Below the pieces are notes generated by a model, which worked only from the letters and a program-made list of their open reading frames with translations, did no database searches and had not been told where the DNA came from. A stretch of DNA of 49,132 nucleotides from an uncultured Desulfovibrio sp. (GTDB taxonomy: Bacteria; Desulfobacterota; Desulfovibrionia; Desulfovibrionales; Desulfovibrionaceae). Below are positions 39,524 to 48,984 of this stretch, piece by piece (position 1 is the first letter of the stretch; the number at the start of each line of letters is the position of its first letter). The position numbers were made by a program, and so were the translations under genes. The DNA is taken from contig CALVHG010000014.1 in assembly GCA_944327285.1 (NCBI GenBank), positions 1 through 49,132 on the forward strand, in the 5' to 3' direction.

Positions 39524-41908
39524 ATGAAGGACTGTCTTGTTTCCACGGAAGTTTCCCTTGGCGGCTGCAATAGTTTATGTTCCCTGGCCCGCGCCGATAT
39601 TCTGGAGCAGGAATCCCTGCTGATATCCCGTTTGCGTCACTTTCTTTCTTTCAGCGGGCATGCGCTGTATTTCCCCACCGGCGATCTGCCTGAAGATCCG
39701 GAGTATCTGCCCCGTGAGCGAAAGCTGCTTCTGCCGCTGCGTTATGGCGGGGCGGCGCTGGGCATGCTGATGCTGCATGGCGTGCGGGCGAAAGAGGTGC
39801 GTCCGCTGCTGCCTGTGCTGTCCTCTCTGGCGCAGATTTGCCTGGAGCTCCTGCAGCGGGTCAAGCTGTGCTGCCGCGATCGGGTCACGGGGCTGGCGAC
39901 GGAAGACGTGCTGTATGGCGTTATGGAGGCCGAGGCCGCGCGCGTCCGCGCGCAGCTGGCGCGTCCCTGTACGGAAGAGGAAAACGTGCCGCTGCACCGT
40001 CTCTGCATGGGGCTTGTGCTGGTTCGGGTGGATAACGGGCGCGCCGTGGCCTCCGAATCGGGATTCTGTTTTTCCGATGCCCTGATGGCGCAGGCGGCGC
40101 AGGCTTTTGCCCAGGAAGTGCCTCCCGAAGCCTGCGCGGCCCGTGTGGGCCGTTTTGGCATTGCGGCCCTGCTGCCCGCCGTCAGCGGACGCGGCGTCTG
40201 CCGTCAGCTGGCGGAAGCGGCGCTGGCGCGTCTTTCCGGCGTGTGCCTGCAGGAGCCGTTATCCGGGCGAAGCGTGCGGCCTGTGGTCAGCGTCGGCTAT
40301 GCCGTCTATCCGCAGGATATGGCGGGCGGAGAGTTTGCGCTGGATATGTCCGAACAGGCGCGCCGCCTTATGGAACGGGCGCGCCTTGCGGCCCGCGTGG
40401 CCTCGCGGCGCGGCGGTGCGGGGGCTGTCATGTCCTTTGCGCGTATCCTTCAGGAAGGCGGCAGCGTAGTGCAGGTTCTGCCGCTGGGGCGCGTGCGCGT
40501 CAGTCTCGGCAAACGTGCCAAGGCCCGCGAAGGGCAGCGTTTTTCCGTATGGGAAGGAGGGACGCAGGGGCGCTACAAGGGCGAGATTGTTTTGTTGCAG
40601 GTGACGGAGCAGGACGCCGTTGCGGAAACGCTGCATCTTGCCGACGCGGCCGTGCCCTTGAGCGAAGGGGACGCGCTGGCCCTGCTCAGCGAGGAAAGCG
40701 GCGCGCAGCGGCAGGCGCAGACGGGCGACAGCGAAGGCGAGGGGGCCGAGGATGCGCGCGGCATTTGCAGCCACGGCGTCTTTCTGCGGCGCTTTGCGCT
40801 GGAGCGGGAACGGGACGAGCATTTTTCGCTGACCATTTTGCGTCGGGAAGCGGACGCCGGAGAGGAAGATCCCCTTGCGCCCCTGATCGACGCCTGGAAG
40901 GCCGCGCCCGCGTTGTGCGGCGAACGGGTTCTCGCCGGTCTGTACGGCAGCAACGCCCTGATATTCTATCATCCGGGCGCGGAAGCAGAGGAGCTTGCGC
41001 CCCATTGGGCGGCGCTCTGCGCGGAGCTGGAGGCGCGGGGCATCTCCGCCGCCGCGGGCATTGCGGGGCATCCCTTTTTGCAGTTCCGCAAGACGGAAGC
41101 CCCGGAATGCGCGCTCAAGGCGCTGGAATACGCCCAGCTTCTGCCCGCGCCGCATGTGGGGGTCTGCAATTCGCTGGCGCTCAATATCAGCGCTGACAAG
41201 CGCTATAGTCTCGGCGATGTCTTCGGCGCTATCGAGGAATACAAGCTGGCCCTGCTGGCCGATCAGGAAAACGTCCTCGCCTGGAATTCTCTGGGGACCT
41301 GCTATGCGGCGCTGGGGCGACATAACGAGGCCCGCCGCTATTTCGGGGAGGCGCTGCAACGGGCCTCCTCCGTGGAGCAGGCGGTGCAGACGCGCTACAA
41401 TCTGGGGACGGTCTGCCTGCAACTGGAAGACCGCAAGGCTGCGGCCGAGTATTTCCGGCAGTGTATCGCCGATGCGCCGGAACATCTCTACGCCCATTTG
41501 CGTCTGGGGCAGCTTTGCGAGGAGGCGGGGCGGCGTTCGGATGCCCAGAAATACTATGAGCAGGCCGCGGCCATCGAGGAATTGCGCGAACAGCGGGACG
41601 GCGAGTCCTCCAATGTGGCCCGCCGCTGTCTTGCCCGGCTGGTGGCCCGGCAGCGCAAGGGCGGGGAAGCGCGCGAGATGCTGCATGACGCCCTGCTGCG
41701 TAATCCTCATGACGACGCGACCATGCGCATGCTGGCCGATCTGTATCTGGAAGGCGGCGACGATCCCGCCGTGGCTGAGGCGCTGGCGCGGCGCAGCCTG
41801 TTGCAGCACGAATGCGCCGAGGGCTGGCGGTTGTTGTCGCGGGCGCTGGCGGCGCAGGGCAAGACGCGGGAGGCGGACGAGGCCGCGGCGCGCGCGTCGG
41901 TTCTCTAG
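39524..41908 (+). CDS. Degenerate GGDEF-like and TPR-repeat protein
   Basis: This 794-residue cytosolic protein has a GAF-like N-terminal part (about 25-120) and a GGDEF-like domain from CRDRVTGLATEDVLYG (about 120) to LMERARLAARVASRRG (about 290). The signature GGDEF position reads RVGRFGIAAL, so cyclase activity is unlikely. The middle is Glu/Ala-rich. TPR repeats cover about 565-790 (GDVFGAIEEYKLALLADQEN, LAWNSLGTCYAALGRHNEAR and later repeats). It may act as a scaffold or c-di-GMP effector. The ribosome site is weak. The stop TAG is followed directly by MITE family C. Confidence 0.85.
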   Translation: MKDCLVSTEVSLGGCNSLCSLARADILEQESLLISRLRHFLSFSGHALYFPTGDLPEDPEYLPRERKLLLPLRYGGAALGMLMLHGVRAKEVRPLLPVLSSLAQICLELLQRVKLCCRDRVTGLATEDVLYGVMEAEAARVRAQLARPCTEEENVPLHRLCMGLVLVRVDNGRAVASESGFCFSDALMAQAAQAFAQEVPPEACAARVGRFGIAALLPAVSGRGVCRQLAEAALARLSGVCLQEPLSGRSVRPVVSVGYAVYPQDMAGGEFALDMSEQARRLMERARLAARVASRRGGAGAVMSFARILQEGGSVVQVLPLGRVRVSLGKRAKAREGQRFSVWEGGTQGRYKGEIVLLQVTEQDAVAETLHLADAAVPLSEGDALALLSEESGAQRQAQTGDSEGEGAEDARGICSHGVFLRRFALERERDEHFSLTILRREADAGEEDPLAPLIDAWKAAPALCGERVLAGLYGSNALIFYHPGAEAEELAPHWAALCAELEARGISAAAGIAGHPFLQFRKTEAPECALKALEYAQLLPAPHVGVCNSLALNISADKRYSLGDVFGAIEEYKLALLADQENVLAWNSLGTCYAALGRHNEARRYFGEALQRASSVEQAVQTRYNLGTVCLQLEDRKAAAEYFRQCIADAPEHLYAHLRLGQLCEEAGRRSDAQKYYEQAAAIEELREQRDGESSNVARRCLARLVARQRKGGEAREMLHDALLRNPHDDATMRMLADLYLEGGDDPAVAEALARRSLLQHECAEGWRLLSRALAAQGKTREADEAAARASVL

Positions 41909-42126
41909 GGTCAGGACTTATTATCAAATGTTGATTCCCCGGCGTATTCCCTATTCATAAAAAATAAAATATCATTGCATGTTACAAAAATGTTCATATT
42001 TACCCGTCAAACACAGTGCGCGGGTTTTGGGGAGGATGGGGGAGTTTGAGGGGGAAGGAACCCCTTTTTGCCGCGAGCAAAAGGGGTTCCTTCCCCCTCA
42101 AGACAAAACGTAATGAGTCCTGAGCC
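41909..42126. repeat. Family C MITE, copy 2
   Basis: The inverted ends are GGTCAGGACTTATTA and TAATGAGTCCTGAGC. CTAG flanks both sides (41905-41908 and 42126-42129), a likely 4-bp target duplication. The centre holds a palindrome (AAGGAACCCCTTTTTGCCGC / GCAAAAGGGGTTCCTT). It lies directly at the stop codon of the TPR gene. Confidence 0.85.
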
Positions 42127-42190
42127 TAGAGCGTTTCACCTTTGAAAAAGGCAAACGCGAGGCGGCGGCACAGCGCCCGCCCGGCCTTGT
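42127..42190 (+). repeat. Family A repeat, 5' part
   Basis: TAGAGCGTTTCACC through CAGCGCCCGCCCGGCC; the rest is lost. It adjoins MITE C. Confidence 0.75.
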
Positions 42191-42333
42191 CGGCATGACA
42201 TTGCAAAGCCTTTTTGCTATGTTGGCCGCATCGGCGGCAGGGGATGTCCCTGTGCCGGAACGCCGCTTCTCCTGCCCTGCAAAGAGAGCGCGGCGTCGAA
42301 CGCTTCCTCTATGAACTTCTGGAAGGGCTTTTC

Positions 42334-43290
42334 ATGTTTCGACGTTTGCTTCTGGCGGGCTGCGCCTCCCTCTGCCTTCTTTTCTGGTCCCCCGCTGCCG
42401 GGGCGCATGTCACGCTGCTTGTGCCCAGTCAGCCGAGCATCGAACAGGCTCCGGCGGAGGACACTCCGCAGGCCGCGGACAAGAACGACAAAGGCGAGAA
42501 GCAGGTCGCGGCGCCCGTTCCGGGCGGACTTCTCCCCGCTGCGCCCACAGAAGGGGGGGCTCCTCTTCTCGACAAGGAACTGGACCTGCTGATTACGCTC
42601 ATGCGCCCTGAGGATCATTCCTGTCTGGACATGGAAATGCCGCAGCTGATGTCCGTTCTGCGCTTTGACGCGCAGACGCCGGTAGAGCAGGGGCAGCTTA
42701 TGGGGGAACGGCGCGACCTGCTCGGCGATTTGGAAGAAATCCGTTATCTGGACAGTCGCGCCTGGGGCGTCAACGTGGCCATCGGCAAGCCCGGACTGTA
42801 TCACTTCATGATTGAAACCCGCCCCCGCTGGAGCGAATCCCGTCAGCGCTACGAACAGGAATTCGTCAAGGCAACCGTGCCGGTCTACGGAGAAAGCCGC
42901 GGCTGGGAAGTGCCGTGCGGCCTGCGGCTGGAAGTTGTTCCCCGTACCCGCCCTTTCGGGCTTGGCGCTCCCTGTCTGTTCAGCGCGCAGGTGCGCTGGC
43001 AGGGACAGCCGCTGCCCGGCGCGCTGGTGCGCATGTATCGCATCAATACGGACAAGACGCCGCCAGCCCTGCCCACGCCGTGGCATTGCTCTCTTGAGGC
43101 GCGCGCCGATGCCGACGGCAACGTCGCCTTTGTGCTCAACCGTTCGGGCTGGTGGTGCTGCGTTGCGGAAACGGACGGCGAACCGCTCAAGGGGCCGGAC
43201 GGCAATCCTAAGCCGCTTCGCTTTGGCGGCGTCTTCTGGCTCTATGTCGACGATATGAGCGCCGCGCCCTCTGCGGAAAAGAAGCGGTAG
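42334..43290 (+). CDS. Exported DUF4198-type protein
   Basis: The 318-residue protein starts MFRRLLLAGCASLCLLFWSPAAGA, a signal peptide cleaved before AHVTLLVPS, the usual start of DUF4198 proteins. A Pro/Asp-rich linker (about 35-80) is unusual. The mature region has GKPGLYHFMIETRP, LRLEVVPRTRPFGLG (Ig-like strands) and ends with GVFWLYVDDM. DUF4198 proteins often sit beside nickel/cobalt transporters and are periplasmic; no transporter is adjacent here. GGAAGG precedes the ATG, and a terminator follows at 43371. Confidence 0.82.
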   Translation: MFRRLLLAGCASLCLLFWSPAAGAHVTLLVPSQPSIEQAPAEDTPQAADKNDKGEKQVAAPVPGGLLPAAPTEGGAPLLDKELDLLITLMRPEDHSCLDMEMPQLMSVLRFDAQTPVEQGQLMGERRDLLGDLEEIRYLDSRAWGVNVAIGKPGLYHFMIETRPRWSESRQRYEQEFVKATVPVYGESRGWEVPCGLRLEVVPRTRPFGLGAPCLFSAQVRWQGQPLPGALVRMYRINTDKTPPALPTPWHCSLEARADADGNVAFVLNRSGWWCCVAETDGEPLKGPDGNPKPLRFGGVFWLYVDDMSAAPSAEKKR

Positions 43291-43370
43291 GCAGAAAGCC
43301 TGCCCGCGTCCGTAATGATGACCTTGCAGGCGCGACAGGGCATCGCGTCCCGGCCGGATAAAACCAATAT

Positions 43371-43421
43371 GCGTTCATGGCATCCGCTCTGTGCGGACGC
43401 CATGAACGCTTTTTATTTTTT
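43371..43421 (+). terminator. Terminator after the DUF4198 gene
   Basis: GCGTTCATGGC pairs with GCCATGAACGC, with an inner TCCGC/GCGGA stem, followed by TTTTTATTTTTT. Confidence 0.88.
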
Positions 43422-43507
43422 CTCTCGCTGTTTTTGCTGACGAAGCGTCTCTCCCCGTGTGATACCATTTCGTCGTCCCCCCTGTTGCCTTGGGGGGACG
43501 GCGTAAT

Positions 43508-43525
43508 GTATAGTGTCAGCTATAC
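43508..43525 (+). promoter_or_regulatory. GTATAG-N6-CTATAC operator-like palindrome with TATAAC
   Basis: The inverted repeat lies just before TTATAAC (about 43528-43534), a possible -10, and about 30 bases upstream of the GTG of the following small gene. Suggestive of a repressor site. Confidence 0.4.
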
Positions 43526-43553
43526 GCATTATAACTTCTGGAGGGAGAGCCGC

Positions 43554-43819
43554 GTGCGTACGCTCAAAAAGAAGGTCTGGCTTGCCCTGTACAGGGAGCG
43601 TCTTGAATGCGTAATCAGCGCATGGAGCAGCGACCTGAGAAACATTCGCGAGGGTATGATTCGGGTCTCCAAAGCCCGTCTCATCGTTATGGAGGACGGC
43701 GAAAGCAGCCAAATCTCATTCCGCTGTATTTCATTGGGCGCAGCAAGAGAGAGGAGGCTATTGCGACTCCCAAGGAAAAATTGAAGGAACTGGGCGTACT
43801 GCGCGAAGAAGAGGAATAG
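43554..43819 (+). pseudogene. Small hypothetical gene split by a frame change
   Basis: A GTG start with GGAGGG upstream opens a basic frame (RTLKKKVWLALYRERLECVI, then SSDLRNIREGMIRVSKARLI) that continues to a stop at 43784. From about 43700 the -1 frame carries a well-formed C terminus (NLIPLYFIGRSKREEAIATP, then KEKLKELGVLREEEE) ending at 43819, 22 bases before a strong terminator. The likely intact product is about 88 residues. The break may be a mutation, a sequencing error or programmed frameshifting; no classic slippery heptamer is visible. I do not recognise the family. Confidence 0.5.
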
Positions 43820-43841
43820 ACGGTTCTGTAAAAAATACGAA

Positions 43842-43877
43842 AACGCCGGGCAGCGTCTGCTATCCGGCGTTCTTTTT
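43842..43877 (+). terminator. Terminator after the small split gene
   Basis: AACGCCGG (43842-43849) pairs with CCGGCGTT (43864-43871), followed by CTTTTT. It supports transcription through the 43819 stop. Confidence 0.8.
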
Positions 43878-43879
43878 GC

Positions 43880-43993
43880 GCATTTATACGGTCTGTCGTT
43901 GCGCGGAAAAACGCTGTTTTTCCGCTCAATTTAGGCTGGGCGGCGCTGTGCCGCCGCCTCGCGTTCCACCTTTTTCAAAGGTGAAACGCTCTA
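43880..43993 (-). repeat. Family A repeat, reverse orientation, truncated
   Basis: Reading on the reverse strand it begins TAG-AGCGTTTCACC; this TAG is the SNF2 helicase stop codon. Hairpins 1-3 are intact; hairpin 4 is lost near ATACGGTCTGTCG. Confidence 0.85.
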
Positions 43994-46900
43994 GACTTCA
44001 AACAGCATTTCGAGGTCTTCGCGGGTGAGGGACTTCCAGGTATCCTGTCCGGGGATAATGGCGTCGGCCACGCCGCGCTTGGCTTCCTGCAGCTTGAGGA
44101 TCTTTTCTTCCACGGTATTTTCGCAGATGAGCTTGTAGGAAAAGACCTGCCGGGTCTGGCCGATGCGGTGGGTGCGGTCCGTGGCCTGACTTTCCACGGC
44201 GGGGTTCCACCACGGGTCATAGTGAATGACGTAGTCCGCGCTGGTCAGGTTCAGACCGGTGCCGCCGGCCTTGAGGGAGATCAGGAAGACCGGAATATCG
44301 GGCGAGTTGTTGAAGCGATCCACCTGCTCGAAGCGATCCTTGCTGGCCCCGTCGAGATAGCAGAACGGCATCTTTTCAAATTCCAGCCACTGCCGGATGA
44401 TATGCAGCATCTGCACGAACTGGGAGAAGACCAGCACCTTGTGCCCGCCTTCCACGATTTCCATAATCATATCCTTGAAGGCGTCGAACTTGCCGGAAGG
44501 AAGATTGTTGGAGAAACCGGGCAGGTCCAGCTTGAGCAGGCGGGGATGGCAGCAGATCTGGCGCAGCTTGAGCAGCGCGTCGAGAATGGACATCTGGCTC
44601 TTGGCAAGGCCCTTTTCGTCCACGTCGGCCAGAACCTGCTCGCGCAGCTTGCGGGCCAGAGCCGCATAGAGTTCGGCCTGCGCCTCTTCGAGAGCGCAGC
44701 AGGTGACGCTTTCCACCTTGGGCGGAAGGTCCTTGGCCACGTCGGCCTTGGTGCGGCGCAGGATGAAGGGGCGCACGCGCGTGCGCAGATAGTCGAGGGT
44801 TTCCGTATCCCCGTCCTTGATGGGCTTGACGATGCCGCGCTGGAAGGCGTGCTGCGAGCCGAGGAAGCCGGGCATGAGAAACTCGAACAGCGACCAGAGT
44901 TCAAACAGATTGTTTTCAATGGGCGTGCCCGAAAGGCACAGACGCATTCTGGCCCGGATACGCCGCACGGCGCGCGCCGTGATGGTATTGGGATTCTTGA
45001 TATTCTGCGCTTCGTCGAGAATGACGGTATTGAACTCGTACTTTTCCATCTCCTCCAGATCGCGCCGCAGGAGCGCGTAGGTGGTGATGATGAGATCCGA
45101 CTCGGCAATATGCTTGAACATGCCTTCGCGCCGGGTGCCGTAGATGGTCAGGCGGCGGAGATGGGGCACAAACTTTTCCGCTTCGCGCTCCCAGTTGGGC
45201 AGCACCGACGTGGGCACCACAATCAGGTTGGGCCCTTCGTAATGCTGCTGGATCATGTGCGCGATAAAGGCGAGCGTCTGCACGGTCTTGCCGAGGCCCA
45301 TTTCGTCGGCAAGAATGCCGCCGAAGCCGTATTCCGAAAGGAAGTTGAGATAGGCAAGACCCTGCAGCTGGTAGCTGCGCAGTTCGGCGTTGAGTTCGCG
45401 CGGCGCGGGAACGGCCTTGACCTCCCGGAAGGAGCGGATTTTTTCGCGCAGGTTGTTCCAGAAGGAGTCCGTCTGGGCGCCGGGCAGGTCTTCCAGCAGG
45501 CTGTCCAGCACCGGGGCTTCAAACTGCTTGAAGCGCTGCTGCGGCGGCTTGGAGGGGTCCAGCCCCAGCGCGGTGAGCTTGTGGGCCAGCTTTTCCAGCC
45601 AGGCTTCCGGCAGGCTGGTATAGGAGCCGTCCTTAAGCTGCACGTAACGCTTGCCGCGCGTCCATGCCTTCCAGATTTTTTCCAGCGGCAGACTCTGGCC
45701 GTCGTAGTCCACGCTGATTTCCAGCGAAAACCACTTTTCCTTTTCGTTGCTGACCACTTCCGCGGAAATGGTGGATTTTGTCGTGCGCATCTTGTAGCGC
45801 GACAGGGCGCGCTCGCCGTAGACGCGGTACTTTTCCACCAGCGCGGGATACTGATCGAGCAGGAAGGCAATAGCCTCTTCCGGCTCAAGGAACCAGAGCT
45901 TGTTGGAACGGGCCTGAAAGCCCATGCTTGCCAGTTCCGTCAGCAGATCGTTTTCCTCTTCCTGATGGCGGCGCACCAGATAGGTCTGGCCTTCAAAGGT
46001 GTAGCTGCCGGTCTGGAAGTCGGGGTTGGGGCCATTGAGCGAAAATTCGCCGTGGCGGGTCTCATAGATATTGTCTATTTCCAGCGTGAGCAGGCTGCCT
46101 TCTTCGTCAAGGAAGAGCTTCGGATTGTAGGTGGCAGGCTGGAAGACCGGCTCCATTTCGCGCAGGAACTGCTGCGGTTCGTAGAGTTCGGAGCTGGGGA
46201 GGCGCGTCCAGACGCGGTCGAGAAATTCGGAAATTTCTTCGTGAGGGACGACGGGGCGCTCATAGATGAGCGTGCGCACAAGGCTGGGGTACAGTCCCGT
46301 CTGTACCGGATAGAAATTGTGCATGAAGCATACCCAGAGCGGCATCTGGCCGTGAAAAGTCACGGGGGAGTCGCCTACGGCATGATTATTGGCCATTTCG
46401 TGCGCTTCGTTGTCGTCGGCGCGGATGGGCAAAGGCTTGCGGCCTTCGCGTTTGAGCAGCACGTCGAAACTGAAGCCCGCATTGTCGAGTACGGGCTTTA
46501 ATTTGAGCATGAAGGGAGTGCTTTCAATACGGCAGGGTTTGTCGGTATCCCGCCATAGAAGATAGTGCTCTTTGCGCACGGCCCAGAAGAACCAGGAGGT
46601 CAGGCCGTCGGGGATTTCGATGCGGTGACCGTAATAGTCGAGATGCTGGCCGATCTGGCGCGCCACGTGGGGCAGCTGCGGCGAGAATTCGCACCAGCCG
46701 GGATTCTGAATAATCTGTTCCAGCGTAATTTCCGTGTGGACGCTGGACAGACCGGACTTGTTCTGCCGCGCGCGGAAGAAGGAAACCAGCAGGCGGCCCT
46801 GTTCCGGCTCAAAGCGGAAAATAAGATAGTGCCGTCCGGCTTCCGGCTCCATGTCCGTGGAGAAAAAGGCCCGGAAGCTCTGCTTCCAGTCCTTGACCGG

Positions 46901-47251
46901 CGCGGGAGCGGGGGCTTCGCTGGTGTCGTCGGCCTTGCGCAGTTCTTCCTGCAGGCGCAGGGCGAGCGCCGCCACATGGCGGCAGATGCCGGAGAAGGCG
47001 TCCGAGCAGTTGCACTGATGCTGCGTGGAATGATCGGTTATGGAGAAGGACAGGCTGGGAGTGTAGACCTGGAGGTCTTCTCCCTGGATGACTCCCTGCA
47101 CTTCCCACATGTCGCCTTCCTGGATGTTGATCTTCTGCACCCCGCCTTCAGACAGGATGTAGTAGGCCGTGTCGCGGATATATTCCGGCACGTCATCATG
47201 GAGAAAGCTCTGGCACATTTCACGCACGACGCTTTGTTCAGATCGGCTCAT
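43991..47251 (-). CDS. SNF2-family DEAD/DEAH-like helicase with SWIM zinc finger
   Basis: This 1086-residue ATPase has a SWIM zinc finger (Cys80-X-Cys82...Cys90-X-His92) and a long middle region. The SNF2 motor follows: motif I DEMGLGKTVQTL, motif II LDEAQNIKNP, motif III LCLSGTPIENN, and the C-terminal helicase part with SLKAGGTGLNLTSADYVIHYDPWWNP and DRTHRIGQTRQV. Such bacterial proteins translocate on DNA and remodel protein-DNA complexes or RNA polymerase. GAGGAAG lies just before this ATG; a longer start at 47305 is less supported. The stop codon belongs to the adjoining family A element. Confidence 0.95.
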   Translation of the reverse strand: MSRSEQSVVREMCQSFLHDDVPEYIRDTAYYILSEGGVQKINIQEGDMWEVQGVIQGEDLQVYTPSLSFSITDHSTQHQCNCSDAFSGICRHVAALALRLQEELRKADDTSEAPAPAPVKDWKQSFRAFFSTDMEPEAGRHYLIFRFEPEQGRLLVSFFRARQNKSGLSSVHTEITLEQIIQNPGWCEFSPQLPHVARQIGQHLDYYGHRIEIPDGLTSWFFWAVRKEHYLLWRDTDKPCRIESTPFMLKLKPVLDNAGFSFDVLLKREGRKPLPIRADDNEAHEMANNHAVGDSPVTFHGQMPLWVCFMHNFYPVQTGLYPSLVRTLIYERPVVPHEEISEFLDRVWTRLPSSELYEPQQFLREMEPVFQPATYNPKLFLDEEGSLLTLEIDNIYETRHGEFSLNGPNPDFQTGSYTFEGQTYLVRRHQEEENDLLTELASMGFQARSNKLWFLEPEEAIAFLLDQYPALVEKYRVYGERALSRYKMRTTKSTISAEVVSNEKEKWFSLEISVDYDGQSLPLEKIWKAWTRGKRYVQLKDGSYTSLPEAWLEKLAHKLTALGLDPSKPPQQRFKQFEAPVLDSLLEDLPGAQTDSFWNNLREKIRSFREVKAVPAPRELNAELRSYQLQGLAYLNFLSEYGFGGILADEMGLGKTVQTLAFIAHMIQQHYEGPNLIVVPTSVLPNWEREAEKFVPHLRRLTIYGTRREGMFKHIAESDLIITTYALLRRDLEEMEKYEFNTVILDEAQNIKNPNTITARAVRRIRARMRLCLSGTPIENNLFELWSLFEFLMPGFLGSQHAFQRGIVKPIKDGDTETLDYLRTRVRPFILRRTKADVAKDLPPKVESVTCCALEEAQAELYAALARKLREQVLADVDEKGLAKSQMSILDALLKLRQICCHPRLLKLDLPGFSNNLPSGKFDAFKDMIMEIVEGGHKVLVFSQFVQMLHIIRQWLEFEKMPFCYLDGASKDRFEQVDRFNNSPDIPVFLISLKAGGTGLNLTSADYVIHYDPWWNPAVESQATDRTHRIGQTRQVFSYKLICENTVEEKILKLQEAKRGVADAIIPGQDTWKSLTREDLEMLFEV

Positions 47252-47367
47252 AGTCTTCCTCATGGGGATGTGTTGCGCGCATCGAAGATTGCGCGAAAGC
47301 ATCACCTTTAGTATCGTAGTGCTCTAACACATTTTCCCCTGCGTTAGCAACAAAAAGCGTGGAATCC

Positions 47368-48984
47368 ATGAAAAAAAACTTTTATTTGTACCTGGTTGGC
47401 CTTTTGGTCGCGGGCCTGCTGCTTTCGCCCTGTTCCGCGGGCGCGGAGGCGGAAAAACGCGATGACGGGGACAGGATTATTCTGGGCAGCGTGGGCGAAG
47501 CGTCCAACCTGATCCCGTATCTGACCTCGGATTCGGCCTCGCATGAGATTGCGGACATGCTCTATGTGGCTCCCCTGCGCTTCTCGCCAAATCTGGAGCC
47601 GGAACCCTGGGCGGCGGAGAGCTGGACGCAGGAGGACGAGGGGCGGGTGCTGCGCTTCACCTTGCGCAAGGGCATCCGCTGGGAGGATGGCGAGGAGTTG
47701 ACGGCCGAAGACGTGGCCTTTACCTACAGGCTGGTCATTGATCCGGCCACGGCCAGCCCCTATGCGGACGATTTTCTGCAAATCAAGGAATTCCGGGTTC
47801 TGGATCGGTATACCTTTGAAGTCCGTTACGACACCTTTTTCGCGCGGGCCGTGTCCACGTGGATGAATCCCATTCTGCCCCGACATATTCTGGAAGGGAA
47901 GGATATCCGCTCCGTGCCCTTTGCCCGCAAGCCCGTGGGGGCCGGGCCCTACCGCCTCAAGAGCTGGGAATCGGGGAGCCGTATCGTGCTGGAGGCTTCG
48001 CCCACCTATTTCATGGGCAAGCCGCATATTGCGGAAGTGGTCTATCGCGTTATTCCCGACACCGCCACAACCTTTCTGGAAACACGGGCGGGACGTCTCG
48101 ATCTCATGAATCTGAGCCCGGAGCAATACCTGCTCCAGACGTCGGGGCCGCAGTGGGAAAAGGAATTCGTCAAGTACCGTTATCTCGGTTCGGTCTATGT
48201 CTTTCTCGGTTTCAATATGCAGCACCCCTTTTTTCAGGACAAGCGCGTCCGTCAGGCTATTTCCTGCGCCATCAATCGCGAGGAAATCGTCAAGATGGTG
48301 CTGATGGGGCAGGGCGTGCCGGCGTTCGGCCCCTACAAGCCGGGGACCTGGGCCTATCATCCCCGGCTGAAGCCCGTGGCGCAGGATGTGGCGCGGGCGC
48401 GCGCCCTGCTGGCGGAAGCCGGTTTTGTCGATCATGACGGCGACGGCATTCTTGATCGGGACGGCAAGCCGCTGGCCTTTACCATTCTGACCAATCAGGG
48501 CAACGAGCAGCGCATTCTTGCCGCAACGGTCATTCAGTATCAGCTGAAGGCCGTGGGCATTGACGTGCGCATCCGCACGGTGGAATGGGCCGCCTTTATT
48601 CACGAATTTGTGAACAAAGGCCGCTTTGACACCGTCATGCTCGGCTGGACCATCACGCAGGACCCCGATATTTACGCCGTCTGGCATTCCTCGCAGGCCC
48701 ATGACGGCGGGCTCAACTTTACCCGTTTCGTCAATGCCGAACTGGATTCCCTGCTGGAGAGCGCGCGTTCCACGCCTGACAGGCAGGAACGCACCCGGCT
48801 TTACTGGCGCATTCAGGAACTGCTGGACGAGGAGCAGCCCTACTGCTTCCTCTTTGTGCCCTATTCCCTGCCCATTGTGCAGCGGCGCTTTCACGGCATA
48901 AAACCGGCGCTGGCCGGCATCATGTACAATTTCGAGGACTGGTGGGTTCCCGCAAAGGAACAGCGCTACCGGCTGACGGAATAA
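47368..48984 (+). CDS. Oligopeptide/dipeptide-type ABC transporter substrate-binding protein
   Basis: This 538-residue family 5 solute-binding protein has a signal peptide (MKKNFYLYLVGLLVAGLLLS, then PCSAGA). Diagnostic blocks are LRKGIRWEDGEELTAEDVAFTY (shown as family block), PVGAGPYRLKSW, FNMQHPFFQDKRVRQAISCA and LFVPYSLPIV. LSPCSAG is not a convincing lipobox, so it is probably a free periplasmic protein. A GTG nine bases upstream (47359) could also be the start. A strong terminator follows immediately and no permease or ATPase gene is adjacent, so it is an orphan here. It may bind peptides, nickel-chelates or other small ligands. Confidence 0.93.
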   Translation: MKKNFYLYLVGLLVAGLLLSPCSAGAEAEKRDDGDRIILGSVGEASNLIPYLTSDSASHEIADMLYVAPLRFSPNLEPEPWAAESWTQEDEGRVLRFTLRKGIRWEDGEELTAEDVAFTYRLVIDPATASPYADDFLQIKEFRVLDRYTFEVRYDTFFARAVSTWMNPILPRHILEGKDIRSVPFARKPVGAGPYRLKSWESGSRIVLEASPTYFMGKPHIAEVVYRVIPDTATTFLETRAGRLDLMNLSPEQYLLQTSGPQWEKEFVKYRYLGSVYVFLGFNMQHPFFQDKRVRQAISCAINREEIVKMVLMGQGVPAFGPYKPGTWAYHPRLKPVAQDVARARALLAEAGFVDHDGDGILDRDGKPLAFTILTNQGNEQRILAATVIQYQLKAVGIDVRIRTVEWAAFIHEFVNKGRFDTVMLGWTITQDPDIYAVWHSSQAHDGGLNFTRFVNAELDSLLESARSTPDRQERTRLYWRIQELLDEEQPYCFLFVPYSLPIVQRRFHGIKPALAGIMYNFEDWWVPAKEQRYRLTE

